From positions 22,320 to 86,319 of the forward strand of contig CALWXC010000010.1 of the NCBI GenBank assembly GCA_944385415.1: DNA of 64,000 nt, written 5' to 3'. The stretch is from an uncultured Oscillospiraceae bacterium (GTDB taxonomy: Bacteria; Bacillota; Clostridia; Oscillospirales; Oscillospiraceae). The notes under the pieces are model-generated. The model did no database searches. It was not told the origin of the DNA and saw only the letters and a list, made by a program, of their open reading frames with translations. How positions within the stretch are numbered: position 1 is the stretch's first letter; each line of letters opens with the position of its first letter. A program made the translations under genes and the position numbers. This document shows positions 24,252 through 33,353 of the stretch, piece by piece.

Positions 24252-24738
24252 CGGTACACATTCCCTCAATGAGCTTCACTTTCACGTAGCCCTCGTCCAC
24301 ATTGACATCCAGCAGGAACTCCTTCACCGCCGGAATCATATAGGAGCGCTGGCCCTTGACCACATAGACGTCGTTGCCGGGCATGGTGAGCACGTCCTCC
24401 ACCTTGCCGATCTCCACGCCGTCAGCCAGCACCGGCAGGCCGATAAGGTCGGCGATAAACACCGCGTCCTCCTCCAGTTCCACCTTGTCCCGGTCGATGC
24501 AGACCACGGTTCCACGGAGCTTTTGTGCTGCCTCGACGGTATCCACGCCCCGGAGCTTGCACAGCACCACCGACTTATGGACCCGGGCGCTCTCCACCTC
24601 GTAGGCCGTGCCGTTCAAATAGAGCGTGTCAAAGTCCACCAGAAACTCCGGGCCGTCGGCCCAGGGGTTGATTTTCACTTCGCCGCGGATGCCGTGGGTG
24701 TTGACAATCTCGCCGGCTTCCAAATACTGCTTGGCCAT
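24241..24738 (-). CDS. rimM: Ribosome maturation factor RimM
   Basis: Binds the 30S head (S19 region) during 16S processing. The 165-residue protein has the N-terminal RimM barrel (GEIVNTHGIRGEVKI at residues 9-23) and a C-terminal PRC barrel (ADLIGLPVLADG...IPAVKEFLLDVNV). The ATG at 24738 follows AAGGAGGCGGCCC. It lies downstream of the khpA terminator, so rimM-trmD may have a separate start or depend on read-through. Confidence 0.96.
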   Translation of the reverse strand: MAKQYLEAGEIVNTHGIRGEVKINPWADGPEFLVDFDTLYLNGTAYEVESARVHKSVVLCKLRGVDTVEAAQKLRGTVVCIDRDKVELEEDAVFIADLIGLPVLADGVEIGKVEDVLTMPGNDVYVVKGQRSYMIPAVKEFLLDVNVDEGYVKVKLIEGMCTDEN

Positions 24739-24844
24739 GGGCCGCCTCCTTAATTCATTCCCGAAAATAGTTCCATTCTACACAATCATGCAGGGCCGCA
24801 CCGCCGGGACCACGCATCGGCAATAAACGATCCTGCACATAAAA

Positions 24845-24874
24845 CGGAAAAATGCGTGGCAACATTGCCACGCA
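24845..24874 (-). terminator. Minus-strand terminator after khpA
   Basis: Reading the minus strand, TGCGTGGCAA and TTGCCACGCA flank a short loop, followed by TTTTT. Confidence 0.8.
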
Positions 24875-24888
24875 CATTCCATTGGGCC

Positions 24889-25116
24889 TTAATCAACGAT
24901 CTCGACGGAAACCTTCTGCCCATTGCGCTGGGCAACGGACTTGATGATGGTGCGGATGTCCTTGGCAATGCGGCCCTGACGGCCGATCACCTTGCCCATA
25001 TCCTCGGGGGCCACCCGCAGCTCCAGGACAGTCGTCTCGCCCTCCACCTCAGTAACGGTGACGGCGTCGGGATTGTCCACGAGATTTTTTGCCATATAGA
25101 GCAAAAGTTCCTTCAT
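24889..25116 (-). CDS. khpA: KH-domain RNA-binding protein KhpA (YlqC)
   Basis: A 75-residue single KH domain with the GxxG loop in MGKVIGRQGRIAKDIR (residues about 40-55). KhpA dimerises and partners with KhpB/Jag to control cell elongation and some mRNAs in Firmicutes. The ATG at 25116 is preceded by GAAGGAGACGAC. It lies 20 bp after rpsP, as in most Firmicutes. Confidence 0.95.
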   Translation of the reverse strand: MKELLLYMAKNLVDNPDAVTVTEVEGETTVLELRVAPEDMGKVIGRQGRIAKDIRTIIKSVAQRNGQKVSVEIVD

Positions 25117-25136
25117 ACTGTCGTCTCCTTCGCAGC

Positions 25137-25376
25137 TTACAGTGCGCCGGCCTTCTTCAGCAGAGCCTTGACGGTGTCAGTGGGCTGAGCACCGTTCTTG
25201 ATCCACTGCTGAGCCTTCTCCACGTCCACTTCGACGGTGGAAGGAGTGGTCAGGGGATTGTAGGTACCGATCTCCTCGATGCAGCGGCCATCACGGGGGC
25301 TGCGGGAGTCAGCAACGACAATGCGGTAGAAGGGGTTCTTCTTGGCGCCCATTCTGCGCAGTCTGATCTTCACCAT
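25137..25376 (-). CDS. rpsP: 30S ribosomal protein S16
   Basis: A 79-residue ribosomal protein beginning [20 protein letters not shown], the S16 signature, with EIGTYNPLT and the helical tail [20 protein letters not shown]. It contacts the 16S 5' domain and is needed for 30S assembly. It is preceded by TTGGAGGTGAATCCCC. It sits between ffh and khpA in the conserved cluster. Confidence 0.98.
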   Translation of the reverse strand: MVKIRLRRMGAKKNPFYRIVVADSRSPRDGRCIEEIGTYNPLTTPSTVEVDVEKAQQWIKNGAQPTDTVKALLKKAGAL

Positions 25377-25443
25377 GGGGATTCACCTCCAAAAATATCA
25401 TTGATCTATGGGAAAGGCGGGGAACCGCCCTTTACCAACGGAA

Positions 25444-26811
25444 TTAAAACGGCAGTCCGGGGAAACCGCCGCCGCCGAAGCGGCCCATCTTGCCCATGCG
25501 CTTGAGTTTCTTTGCCGCGCCGGGACCGGCGAACTGCTTCATCATCTGCTGCATGGCATTGAACTGCTTCAGCAGGCGGTTGATCTCCTCCACCTTGACG
25601 CCGCAGCCGGCGGAAATCCGGCGTTTCCGGCTGTAGTTGAGGCAGGAGGGATTGTCGCGCTCATAGGGGGTCATGGAGAGGATAATGGCCTCCACATGGG
25701 CCATGGCCTTTTCATCGATCTGGACATTTTGCAGCGCCGAGGCGTTGACGCCGGGCAGCATACCGAGAATGTCCTGAATGGGACCCATTTTGCGCATCTG
25801 CACCATCTGATCATAAAAATCAGACAGGGTAAAGCTGTTGGAACGGAGTTTTTGCTGTAACTCCTCGGCTTTCTTCTGATCCAACGCCTGTTCGGCCTTT
25901 TCAATCAGGGAAAGCACGTCGCCCATGCCCAGAATCCGGGAGGCCATGCGGCCGGGATGGAAGGGCTCGATCTGGTCCAGCTTTTCGCCGGTACCCAAAA
26001 AGAGGATGGGCTTGCCGGTGACGGCCTTGACGGACAGAGCCGCGCCGCCTCTGGCGTCGCCGTCCAGCTTGGTCAGCATGACGCCGTCGATGTCCAGCAT
26101 CTCATTGAAGGAGGACGCGGCGTTGACGGCGTCCTGGCCGGTCATGGCGTCCACCACCAGGACGATGTCCGTGGGGTTGACGGCGGCTTTGATGGCCTTT
26201 AGCTCCTCCATGAGGGCTTCGTCGATGTGGAGCCGGCCGGCGGTGTCGAGAAAGACCATATCGTTGCCGTGCTTTTCGGCGTGGGCAACAGCGGCCTTGG
26301 CGATTTCCACAGGATTGGTCTGGCCCATCTCAAAGACGGGAATCTCCAGCTTTTCGCCTACCACTTGCAGTTGCTTGATGGCGGCGGGGCGGTAGATATC
26401 GCAGGCCACCAGCAAAGGCCGCTTGCCCTGCTTCTTAAAATGGCCCGCCAATTTTGCGCCGTTGGTGGTTTTACCGGCGCCCTGAAGGCCCACCAGCATG
26501 ACCACTGTGGGGGGGCGGGAGGAAATCTTGAGTTTTTCGTTTTCGCTGCCCATGAGGGTTGTCAGCTCTTCGTTGACGATCTTGACGATCATCTGGGCCG
26601 GGGTCAGACTCTCCATCACGTCGGCGCCAATGGCCCGTTCCGTAACGGCCTTGACAAAGTCCTTGACCACCTTATAGCTGACGTCGGCTTCCAGCAGGGC
26701 CAGACGGATTTCCCGCATGGCCTCCTTCACATCGGCCTCGGTGATCCGGCCCTTACCGCGGAGCTTTTTAAACGCGGCAGAGAGTTTTTCGGTCAAACCT
26801 TCAAATGCCAT
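25444..26811 (-). CDS. ffh: Signal recognition particle protein Ffh
   Basis: A 455-residue SRP54 GTPase delivering ribosome-nascent-chain complexes to FtsY at the membrane. N domain (residues 1-85) with ALLEADVS; G domain with GLQGAGKTT (P-loop, about 107-115), DTAGRLHID (G3), TKLDGDARGG (G4) and GTGEKLD. The C-terminal methionine-rich M domain (QFNAMQQMMKQFAG and KRMGKMGRFGGGG) binds signal peptide and SRP RNA. The stop of ylxM lies three bases before its start. Confidence 0.98.
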   Translation of the reverse strand: MAFEGLTEKLSAAFKKLRGKGRITEADVKEAMREIRLALLEADVSYKVVKDFVKAVTERAIGADVMESLTPAQMIVKIVNEELTTLMGSENEKLKISSRPPTVVMLVGLQGAGKTTNGAKLAGHFKKQGKRPLLVACDIYRPAAIKQLQVVGEKLEIPVFEMGQTNPVEIAKAAVAHAEKHGNDMVFLDTAGRLHIDEALMEELKAIKAAVNPTDIVLVVDAMTGQDAVNAASSFNEMLDIDGVMLTKLDGDARGGAALSVKAVTGKPILFLGTGEKLDQIEPFHPGRMASRILGMGDVLSLIEKAEQALDQKKAEELQQKLRSNSFTLSDFYDQMVQMRKMGPIQDILGMLPGVNASALQNVQIDEKAMAHVEAIILSMTPYERDNPSCLNYSRKRRISAGCGVKVEEINRLLKQFNAMQQMMKQFAGPGAAKKLKRMGKMGRFGGGGFPGLPF

Positions 26812-26814
26812 CTG

Positions 26815-27162
26815 CTACTCCTTTATGGTATCCGCCGCCCGGAGAATCTCTCCGGCCAGGGAACGGGTCTTTGCATCGTCGGATTGGCTCAGCTGCCCGG
26901 CGGCGTCACAGATGACGGCCAGCGCCTTTTGCAGCTGTTCTTCCCGGCACCGGCAGCCCAGCTGCTCCTCCATATGGCGGAGCAGGGTCTCGGCGCGGGC
27001 GATGGAATCGTGGACGCCCTGGCGGCTGATGCCCACCTCGGCGGCAATCTCGGCCAAAGAGTAATCCTGATTGTAATACAGGTCGAAGCACTCCCGCTGC
27101 TTGTCGGTGAGCAGCTGGCCGTAGTAATCATAAAGAAGGGTCATGTTGACGGAATCTTTCAT
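26815..27162 (-). CDS. ylxM: YlxM/UPF0122 SRP-operon HTH protein
   Basis: A 115-residue sigma-70 region-4-like helix-turn-helix protein: LLTDKQRECFDLYYNQDYSL and AEVGISRQGVHDSIARAE (residues about 17-55). YlxM modulates SRP function in streptococci and is nearly always next to ffh. The ATG at 27162 (MKDSVNMTLLYDYY) follows GAAGGAGGCGCC; an earlier in-frame start at 27204 is rejected because it lies at the transcription start of the promoter at 27207-27235. It is the first gene of the cluster. Confidence 0.95.
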   Translation of the reverse strand: MKDSVNMTLLYDYYGQLLTDKQRECFDLYYNQDYSLAEIAAEVGISRQGVHDSIARAETLLRHMEEQLGCRCREEQLQKALAVICDAAGQLSQSDDAKTRSLAGEILRAADTIKE

Positions 27163-27206
27163 GGCGCCTCCTTCTCTGCAAAGGTCTATCCCTTGACAGC
27201 TCACTT

Positions 27207-27235
27207 ACTATACCAGACTTTTCTCCCCCTGTCAA
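27207..27235 (-). promoter_or_regulatory. Strong promoter of ylxM-ffh-rpsP-khpA
   Basis: Minus strand TTGACA (27230-27235), 17 bp, TATAGT (27207-27212). Confidence 0.8.
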
Positions 27236-27260
27236 GTAATTTGTTTTACACGAGTTCCCA

Positions 27261-27289
27261 TTTACATCAGGCCGAATTTGTGTTAACAT
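27261..27289 (+). promoter_or_regulatory. Candidate promoter of the SLH-anchored glycosidase
   Basis: TTTACA (27261-27266), 17 bp, TAACAT (27284-27289). Confidence 0.5.
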
Positions 27290-27344
27290 AATAGTAATTT
27301 CCCATTTTCACCGTATGTATTCCCAGGAGGTGCGTTTTTTCCCC

Positions 27345-30300
27345 ATGAATCCTCGTTTCCATAAATGGGCCCCGTCCCTGCGGCGGGCGGCGGCGCTGGC
27401 CGCTGCCACCGCTCTGCTGGTGGGCATGGTCCAGGCCGCAACGACCCTCGGGTACACCCTGCGGCAGGATTCCGTCGAGCTTTCCGCCACGGCCACGCTG
27501 ACCCACGGCCAGAGTACCGGCACCGTCTCCGGCGGCGGACAGCAGACGGAGAACATCCTTACATATACGCCCGATTCCACCGTGCGGCCCGTGGTAGCCT
27601 TCGGCTCCACCCTCTACGGCCGCAGCGACGCCAACTATGTGGCCCAGTATCTGGCGGGCCGGAACCTGACGCCGGTGGCTGCCGTCAACGGCGGATTCTT
27701 CTCCATGTCCACCGGCGTGCCCATGGATCTGGTCCTCACCGAAGGCATTCTCCGCTCCAGCGGCGACAATCTGGCGGTGGGCTTCCGGGCCGACGGCTCC
27801 ACCATCATGGGGGACCCCAAGCTGCAAGTCCAGGTGATCTTCCCCAACGGCCGCAGCGGCATCGCCAACTATAATAAAACTGTCACCAAGGGCAACGGTC
27901 TGGTGGTCTATTCCCAGGATTTTGACACCAAGACCAAGAACACCCTGTCTTCTTATAATGTAGTGCTGGACACCGACAGCGCCACGCTGTCGCCGGGCCA
28001 GACCGTCACCGGCACCGTCACGGCCATTGTGGAGGACACGGCCTCCTGTGACATTCCCACCGGTGACATGGTGGTGTCCATGGCCACAGAATCCGACTAC
28101 CAGTACACCCTGACCAACGACCTGGGCGGCCTGAAGGTAGGCGACACGGTGCAGATCAGCTGCACCATGGACAGTGCCTGGTCCGACGTGGTCTATGCCC
28201 TGGGCTGTGATGAGCCCCTGGTCCAGAATGGACAAGCCATGACCAGTTTTGTGCTCAACACCGCCGACAAGCGTGCGGCCCGTACCGCCGTGGGCGTCAA
28301 GGCCGACGGCACCCTGGTCCTCTACACCGTGGACGGCGCCCAAAGCGGCTATTCCGCCGGTATCACCCTGCCGGAGCTGGCCCAGCGCATGGTGGAGCTG
28401 GGCTGCGTCACGGCGCTGAACCTGGACGGCGGCGGCTCCACCACCTATGTGGCCCAGTATCCGGGCAGCACTTCCATGACCACCATCAACAAGCCCTCGG
28501 ACGGACAGCTGCGCCGCTGCGCCAACTTTATTTTCCTGGTCAAGGACACCCAGCCCGCCGGAGAGGCCGTCAATCTGCATCTGTACCCCTGGGACGGCGT
28601 GGTGCTGGCTGGCGGCCGTCTGGCTATGACTGTCAAGGCCACCGACAGCCGCTACACCGCCACCACCCTGCCGGAGCTGGTGTCCTACAGCGCCACTGGC
28701 GGCACCATTGACGAGCGCGGTATCTTCACCGCCGGGGCCGAGGACACCACAGCCGTCGTCACTGCCGCCGGCGGCAACGCCACCGGCACCCGGAATATCC
28801 GGGTTATCACATCTCCGTCGGCCATCACCGTGGAAAATGAGTCCACCGGCAATGCTGTGACCTCCATCTCCGTGGCCGCAGGGCAAAGTCTCGATTTGAC
28901 CGCCGCCGCCAAGCTGTACAACTACACGGTCACGGCCCAGGATGACTGTTATCAATGGACTGTTACAGACGGTCTGGGCGTCATCGACGGCAACGGCAAA
29001 TTCACCGCCGCCGAGCTGACCTCCGCCGTCAGCGGCACCATCACCTGTACCGCCGGAACTACCAGCACCTCCATCGCCGTTACCGTGTCCCCGCTGCCGC
29101 CGGAAGGCTCCGTACTGGAGGGACTGGAACCGGGCTTTACGGCCTTCTCCTCCGGCACCGGTTTGACTCTGTCGTCCAACAGCAGCCGTTCCTATGTCCG
29201 CTACGGCACCGGCAGCCTCCGGGCCTCCTATGACCTGTCCAAGGTCGATGCCGCCGCCAGCAGCAAAGCCCAGGTGACGGCTCAGCTCCAGGCCACGCTG
29301 CCTGCCAAGGCCGACCATGTGGGCCTGTGGATTTACGGCGATAACTCCGGCAACAGCTTCTCCCTGCGATTCACTGATGGCACCAATGAGTCATCCCTGT
29401 GGGTGACCCAGCTGAACTTTACCGGCTGGAAGTATGTCACGGCGGCCATCCCCGCCGGGGCCACGTCCATTTCCGGCCTGGCTGTCACCGCTGGAGAAGA
29501 AGCCGCCACCATAGTGGGTACCGTCTATGTGGATCAGATTGTGGCCACCTCCGGCGAGATGGAGGACACCACGCCGCCGTCCCTGACCGCCACGGTCAGC
29601 GGTACCACTTTGACCGTCTCCGCCTCCGACAGCGGCAGCGGCGTGACCTCCATCACTGTCTCCATTGACGGTACCAGCAGCGTTGTCCCCCTCAGCGGCG
29701 GACAGGCCACCGTGTCCCTGCCCACCGACGGGCAGGCCCATCAGGTCCGTATCACCGCCGCCGACCAGTTCGGCAATCTGAGCTCCCAGACCGTCAGCCA
29801 GAGCGGTACGCTGAATAATCCCTTCTCCGATCTGGACGGCCACTGGTCCGCCGACTTTGTGGCCTACTGCAACCGGCAGGGCATTTTGTCCGGCTCCACC
29901 GGAGCCGATGGAAAGATGATCTACCGGCCTGACGATTCCATGACGCGGCAGGAGTTCACCGTGGCCCTGATCCGCTTCCTGGGTGTGGACAGCAGCCAGT
30001 ATGCCGATACCACGCTGCCCTTTGCCGACAGCGGTTCCATTGCCTCCTGGGCCATGAACGATATGAAGGCTGCCTATGCCCTGGGGCTGGTCACTGGTTC
30101 TTCCTCCAATGGACAGCTGATGGCCAACCCAACCTCCACCATCACCCGCCAGGAGGCCATGACCATCCTGGGCCGGACCCAGCCCATGGGCTACGGTCTC
30201 GATCCGCTGACCGCCTTCCCCGACAGCGGCCAGGTGGGCGGCTGGGCCAGGGATTATATTGCCGCCATGGTGACCCGGGGTATCATCTCTGGTTCCAATG

Positions 30301-30368
30301 GCAAGCTGGACCCCAACGGCACTGTCACCCGTGCCCAGGTGGCCAAGATGCTGTATAATCTCTATTAA
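27345..30368 (+). CDS. Secreted phosphodiester glycosidase (NAGPA domain) with three SLH domains
   Basis: A 1,007-residue cell-surface protein. A Sec signal peptide (RRAAALAAATALLVGMVQA, residues about 18-36) is followed by a NAGPA-type domain, about 85-410. Its family motifs are AAVNGGFFSMSTG, RTAVGVKADGTLVLYTVDG and LNLDGGGSTTYV. Relatives cleave phosphodiester-linked sugars, such as uncovering enzyme and teichoic-acid-like polymers. Next come Ig-like/BIG2-like beta repeats (to about 590), a lectin-like jelly roll (about 595-740), another Ig-like module and three SLH repeats (about 830-1007) for binding pyruvylated wall polymer. The ATG at 27345 is 14 bases from AGGAGG; no better start exists. 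Confidence 0.9.
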   Translation: MNPRFHKWAPSLRRAAALAAATALLVGMVQAATTLGYTLRQDSVELSATATLTHGQSTGTVSGGGQQTENILTYTPDSTVRPVVAFGSTLYGRSDANYVAQYLAGRNLTPVAAVNGGFFSMSTGVPMDLVLTEGILRSSGDNLAVGFRADGSTIMGDPKLQVQVIFPNGRSGIANYNKTVTKGNGLVVYSQDFDTKTKNTLSSYNVVLDTDSATLSPGQTVTGTVTAIVEDTASCDIPTGDMVVSMATESDYQYTLTNDLGGLKVGDTVQISCTMDSAWSDVVYALGCDEPLVQNGQAMTSFVLNTADKRAARTAVGVKADGTLVLYTVDGAQSGYSAGITLPELAQRMVELGCVTALNLDGGGSTTYVAQYPGSTSMTTINKPSDGQLRRCANFIFLVKDTQPAGEAVNLHLYPWDGVVLAGGRLAMTVKATDSRYTATTLPELVSYSATGGTIDERGIFTAGAEDTTAVVTAAGGNATGTRNIRVITSPSAITVENESTGNAVTSISVAAGQSLDLTAAAKLYNYTVTAQDDCYQWTVTDGLGVIDGNGKFTAAELTSAVSGTITCTAGTTSTSIAVTVSPLPPEGSVLEGLEPGFTAFSSGTGLTLSSNSSRSYVRYGTGSLRASYDLSKVDAAASSKAQVTAQLQATLPAKADHVGLWIYGDNSGNSFSLRFTDGTNESSLWVTQLNFTGWKYVTAAIPAGATSISGLAVTAGEEAATIVGTVYVDQIVATSGEMEDTTPPSLTATVSGTTLTVSASDSGSGVTSITVSIDGTSSVVPLSGGQATVSLPTDGQAHQVRITAADQFGNLSSQTVSQSGTLNNPFSDLDGHWSADFVAYCNRQGILSGSTGADGKMIYRPDDSMTRQEFTVALIRFLGVDSSQYADTTLPFADSGSIASWAMNDMKAAYALGLVTGSSSNGQLMANPTSTITRQEAMTILGRTQPMGYGLDPLTAFPDSGQVGGWARDYIAAMVTRGIISGSNGKLDPNGTVTRAQVAKMLYNLY

Positions 30369-30380
30369 ACAAATGAATCA

Positions 30381-30414
30381 ACGGGAGCACCGCTTTTGCG
30401 GTGCTCCCGTTTTG
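30381..30414 (+). terminator. Terminator of the SLH glycosidase gene
   Basis: ACGGGAGCACCGC (30381-30393), TTTT loop, GCGGTGCTCCCGT (30398-30410), then TTT. Confidence 0.88.
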
Positions 30415-30515
30415 CGTTGAATGTGTAAAAGAAAAAGGTGAACAGGTTTCTTGTATTGCTTGCAATATAAAATCAGTTACAGCATGGGAACAAGCGACAA
30501 CGCATCGATGGGTTG

Positions 30516-30895
30516 TTACGGGTTGTACAGTTCCACAAAGCGCATCAGCATGGCGGCCAGCTGTTCCCGCGTGACTGCGTCATCGGGTCCGAACGTGCCG
30601 TCACTGTAGCCGCCCACAATGCCCACCACCGACGCCCAACGGACGGATTCCGTATACCAGGTTTCATCCGCCACATCGGCAAAGGGCAGCGCGTCGGAGA
30701 CCACAGGACTGCCCGCCATGCGCCACAAAACCGTGGCGATCATGGCCCGGCGGGTGGCGTAATCACCCAGTCCTGATAGGTGGGCGTTCCGCTGACGGTG
30801 AATGGCTGTCCCAGAATGGACACCGACTTTACATACCCATGGGCATCCAAACCCGTGTACAGCTGGTCCCATCTACCGTTGCAGGCGGGTATTTG
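30516..30895 (-). pseudogene. Remnant of an SLH-domain surface protein
   Basis: The 3' part (30760 down to 30516) encodes one SLH-motif tail plus a nearly complete repeat: RRAMIATVLWRMAG, then ALPFADVADETWYTESVRWA, GGYSDGTFGPDDAVTREQLA, and a stop. Upstream, a different frame reads sensibly as GRWDQLYTGLDAHGYVKSVS and QPFTVSGTPTYQDWV before running out. The two pieces belong to one surface protein joined out of frame near 30757, and the gene has no start or signal peptide. A frameshift or deletion has inactivated it. It lies just after the intact SLH glycosidase. Confidence 0.75.
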
Positions 30896-30982
30896 GGAAA
30901 TTTATTTCCTATATGATACATGATTTTTCCCCAAACCACCAAGACTTTCTCGGCGGAACAGTGGCCGCCGCATCCTTCCGGA

Positions 30983-31011
30983 TTGTCAGACAGGGCCGCA
31001 TGTGCTATGAT
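30983..31011 (+). promoter_or_regulatory. Promoter of the P-loop kinase gene
   Basis: TTGTCA (30983-30988), 17 bp, TATGAT (31006-31011). Confidence 0.55.
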
Positions 31012-31062
31012 ACTTCTATCTGCTGCGGGACACCGCAGCCCATGCAGCCGGGAGGGAACAGG

Positions 31063-31572
31063 ATGGTTTTTCTGATCGCAGGAGCGTCGCATACGGGGAA
31101 AACCGCCCTGGCCCAGCGACTTTTGGAGCGGTACGGGTATCCCTATCTTTCCATCGACCATCTGAAAATGGGCCTGATCCGAAGCGGCTACACCGCGCTC
31201 ACACCTATGAGCAGCGACCGGGAGCTGACGGAATATCTGTGGCCGGTGGTGCGGGAAATGATCAAAACGGCCATTGAAAACCGGCAGAATCTCACCGTGG
31301 AGGGCTGCTATATTCCCTTTGACTGGGAACGGGACTTTACGGAGGAATACCGCGCACAGATACAATACCGCTGTCTCGTCATGAGTGAAGCGTATATTCG
31401 CGGCCACTTTGCGGAAATTCAGGAATATGCCAACGTTGTGGAACAGCGAGGGGACGATTCGGACTGTACGATGGAAACGCTGCTGCGGGACAATGCCCAA
31501 ACGCTGGAATCCTGCCGGAACTACGGCGTCGAGTATATTCTCATCGACGGGACGTATCAAATCGATTTTTGA
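31063..31572 (+). CDS. P-loop nucleotide kinase-like protein
   Basis: A 169-residue small AAA/kinase-type protein. The Walker A is GASHTGKTALAQRL (residues 6-19), and a DxxK/R segment SIDHLKMGLIRSGY resembles the 2-phosphoglycerate kinase/zeta-toxin-like group. VEGCYIPFDWERDF could bind substrate. The ATG at 31063 follows GGGAGGGAACAGG. It is followed closely by the macro-domain gene. No antitoxin candidate is evident, so a toxin role is not claimed; a small-molecule kinase is the neutral call. Confidence 0.75.
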   Translation: MVFLIAGASHTGKTALAQRLLERYGYPYLSIDHLKMGLIRSGYTALTPMSSDRELTEYLWPVVREMIKTAIENRQNLTVEGCYIPFDWERDFTEEYRAQIQYRCLVMSEAYIRGHFAEIQEYANVVEQRGDDSDCTMETLLRDNAQTLESCRNYGVEYILIDGTYQIDF

Positions 31573-31599
31573 GTGGTTCAAAAGGGGGGAGGCAGCGCT

Positions 31600-32076
<477 letters not shown>

Positions 32077-32080
32077 CGAG

Positions 32081-32434
32081 ATGGCCCGTATGGATGTGAC
32101 GCAGATGCCCTTTGCCAAGCTGTATCCGCTGCTGGTGAACAAGGCGGAGAAAAAGGGCCGGACCCGGCAGGAGGTGGACCAGGTCACCGCCTGGCTCACC
32201 GGCTATACCGCCGGGGATATCGCCCGGATGGAACAGTCCGGGCTGACTTACGGTGAGTTCTTCCGCAACGCTCCCGCCCCCCATCCCAACCGGACGCGGA
32301 TTACCGGCAAAGTGTGCGGCATCCGGGTGGAGGAAACCGAAGACCCGCTGATGCGGGAAATCCGTTACCTGGACAAGCTGGTGGACGATTTGGCAAAAGG
32401 CAAGGTCCTGGACCGAATATTACCCGCGGATTGA
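32081..32434 (+). CDS. DUF2200 family protein
   Basis: A 117-residue protein matching the DUF2200 pattern: VTQMPFAKLYPLLVNKAEKKGR, then a helical repeat with YTAGDIARM and FFRNAPAPHPNRTRITGKVCG, ending in an acidic/basic helix. No enzymatic motif is known for the family, which often travels as a small soluble protein. The ATG at 32081 is preceded by GTGGGAGGTTGACG. It is part of a three-gene cluster with the P-loop kinase and macro domain. Confidence 0.85.
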   Translation: MARMDVTQMPFAKLYPLLVNKAEKKGRTRQEVDQVTAWLTGYTAGDIARMEQSGLTYGEFFRNAPAPHPNRTRITGKVCGIRVEETEDPLMREIRYLDKLVDDLAKGKVLDRILPAD

Positions 32435-32448
32435 CAGAAACAACACTG

Positions 32449-32498
32449 ACGCCCCCGACGCTGCGCCGTACAAGGAACCGGCGCGGAATCGGGGGCGT
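32449..32498. terminator. Long hairpin between DUF2200 and XRE genes
   Basis: ACGCCCCCGA (32449-32458)/TCGGGGGCGT (32489-32498) with inner GCGCCG/CGGCGC. It lies between converging genes and has no T-run. Confidence 0.55.
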
Positions 32499-32514
32499 GA
32501 TACAGGAAAGCGCG

Positions 32515-32964
32515 TTATACCTGGCCTTTCCAAACTCTGGCCAGAATGTCTTTGAGGACCAACAGGGCGTCGGTGTGGTTGTATCCGTAGTCCACTTGGA
32601 GCTGGGTGAGCAGCTCCCGCAGAGGGGCAGCATAGTCGTCAATGCGCACGTTCTGGTGATACGTCCCCAGAACGGGATACTTCTTGCTCCAGACTTTGTT
32701 CCAGTCAATCCGGGCCTGGGCCTCGTCGTTGACGCTGTCAATCATCTGCTGGGCCTGTTGTTCGTCGAAGTCGTATTCGATCAGCTCGTCCAGCGTCATA
32801 TGGTAGAGCATGGCCAGCCCCTTGGACTGGCGGATATCGGGCAGCGTCTCGTCGGTCTCCCATTTGGAGATGGTCTGGCGGCTGACGCCCAGCTTTTCGG
32901 CCACCTCCTCCTGGGTCAGTCCGCTCTTTTTCCGGGCGTGGTACAGGCTGCTTCCCAAACGCAT
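32515..32964 (-). CDS. XRE-family helix-turn-helix regulator
   Basis: A 149-residue protein with a lambda-repressor-like domain (LYHARKKSGLTQEEVAEKL and VSRQTISKWETDETLPD, residues 7-45). A C-terminal helical domain of about 75 residues follows (VLGTYHQNVRIDDYAAPLRELL, KDILARVWKG) with no known ligand motif. The ATG at 32964 follows TAGGAGGACG. Monocistronic on the minus strand; the target is unknown. Confidence 0.85.
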   Translation of the reverse strand: MRLGSSLYHARKKSGLTQEEVAEKLGVSRQTISKWETDETLPDIRQSKGLAMLYHMTLDELIEYDFDEQQAQQMIDSVNDEAQARIDWNKVWSKKYPVLGTYHQNVRIDDYAAPLRELLTQLQVDYGYNHTDALLVLKDILARVWKGQV

Positions 32965-33107
32965 AGTATCGTCCTCCTATCGTCAAGTTCTGCCTTCCAG
33001 TATACCGCCCGGCCCGCCAAAAATCCACCAGGGAAACCTGTCAGGTTCGCCCGGATTCTTAACACCGGCCCCGTCCGGGGCCAATCGCGTTTCACAGGAG
33101 GTACCCA

Positions 33108-33314
33108 ATGCACCATTCCAAAGAAGAACTGCTGGAAGCCAAACGGCAGATTGATTCCACCCTGCACAAGCTGCGGGAAACCGTCAAAACCCTGGAGGGA
33201 AAGGAGAACCCCGTCCGGTACAAATCCCAAATCACCCTGGCAAACCGGCGGATTCAGGCGTTTACCATCGCCGTTTCCCTGATTGAACGGGAGTTGGAAC
33301 AACAGACAGAATAA
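33108..33314 (+). CDS. Small coiled-coil hypothetical protein
   Basis: A 68-residue, highly charged, helical protein (LLEAKRQIDSTLHKLRETVK; SLIERELEQQ) predicted to form a short antiparallel coiled coil. The ATG at 33108 has a perfect CAGGAGGTACCC upstream, and a strong terminator follows, so it is a genuine monocistronic gene. Function unknown; a nucleoid or stress-associated adaptor role cannot be tested from sequence. Confidence 0.75.
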   Translation: MHHSKEELLEAKRQIDSTLHKLRETVKTLEGKENPVRYKSQITLANRRIQAFTIAVSLIERELEQQTE

Positions 33315-33315
33315 C

Positions 33316-33350
33316 AAACCCGCCCGGAACGCGCTCCGGGCGGGTTTTCC
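33316..33350. terminator. Terminator after the coiled-coil gene
   Basis: AAACCCGCCCGGA (33316-33328)/TCCGGGCGGGTTT (33335-33347), with T's on both strands; it also serves the operon ending at 33354. Confidence 0.85.
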
Positions 33351-33353
33351 ATA

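Noticed and set aside
27267..29318. 683-residue minus-strand frame under the SLH glycosidase gene
   Set aside because: Gly/His/Gln-rich with no domain, antisense to a gene with clear domains; a GC-composition effect.
30516..30872. Intact 118-residue SLH protein
   Set aside because: The N-terminal 45 residues (MGPAVHGFGCPWVCKVG) are not in the natural frame; another frame reads as coding there.
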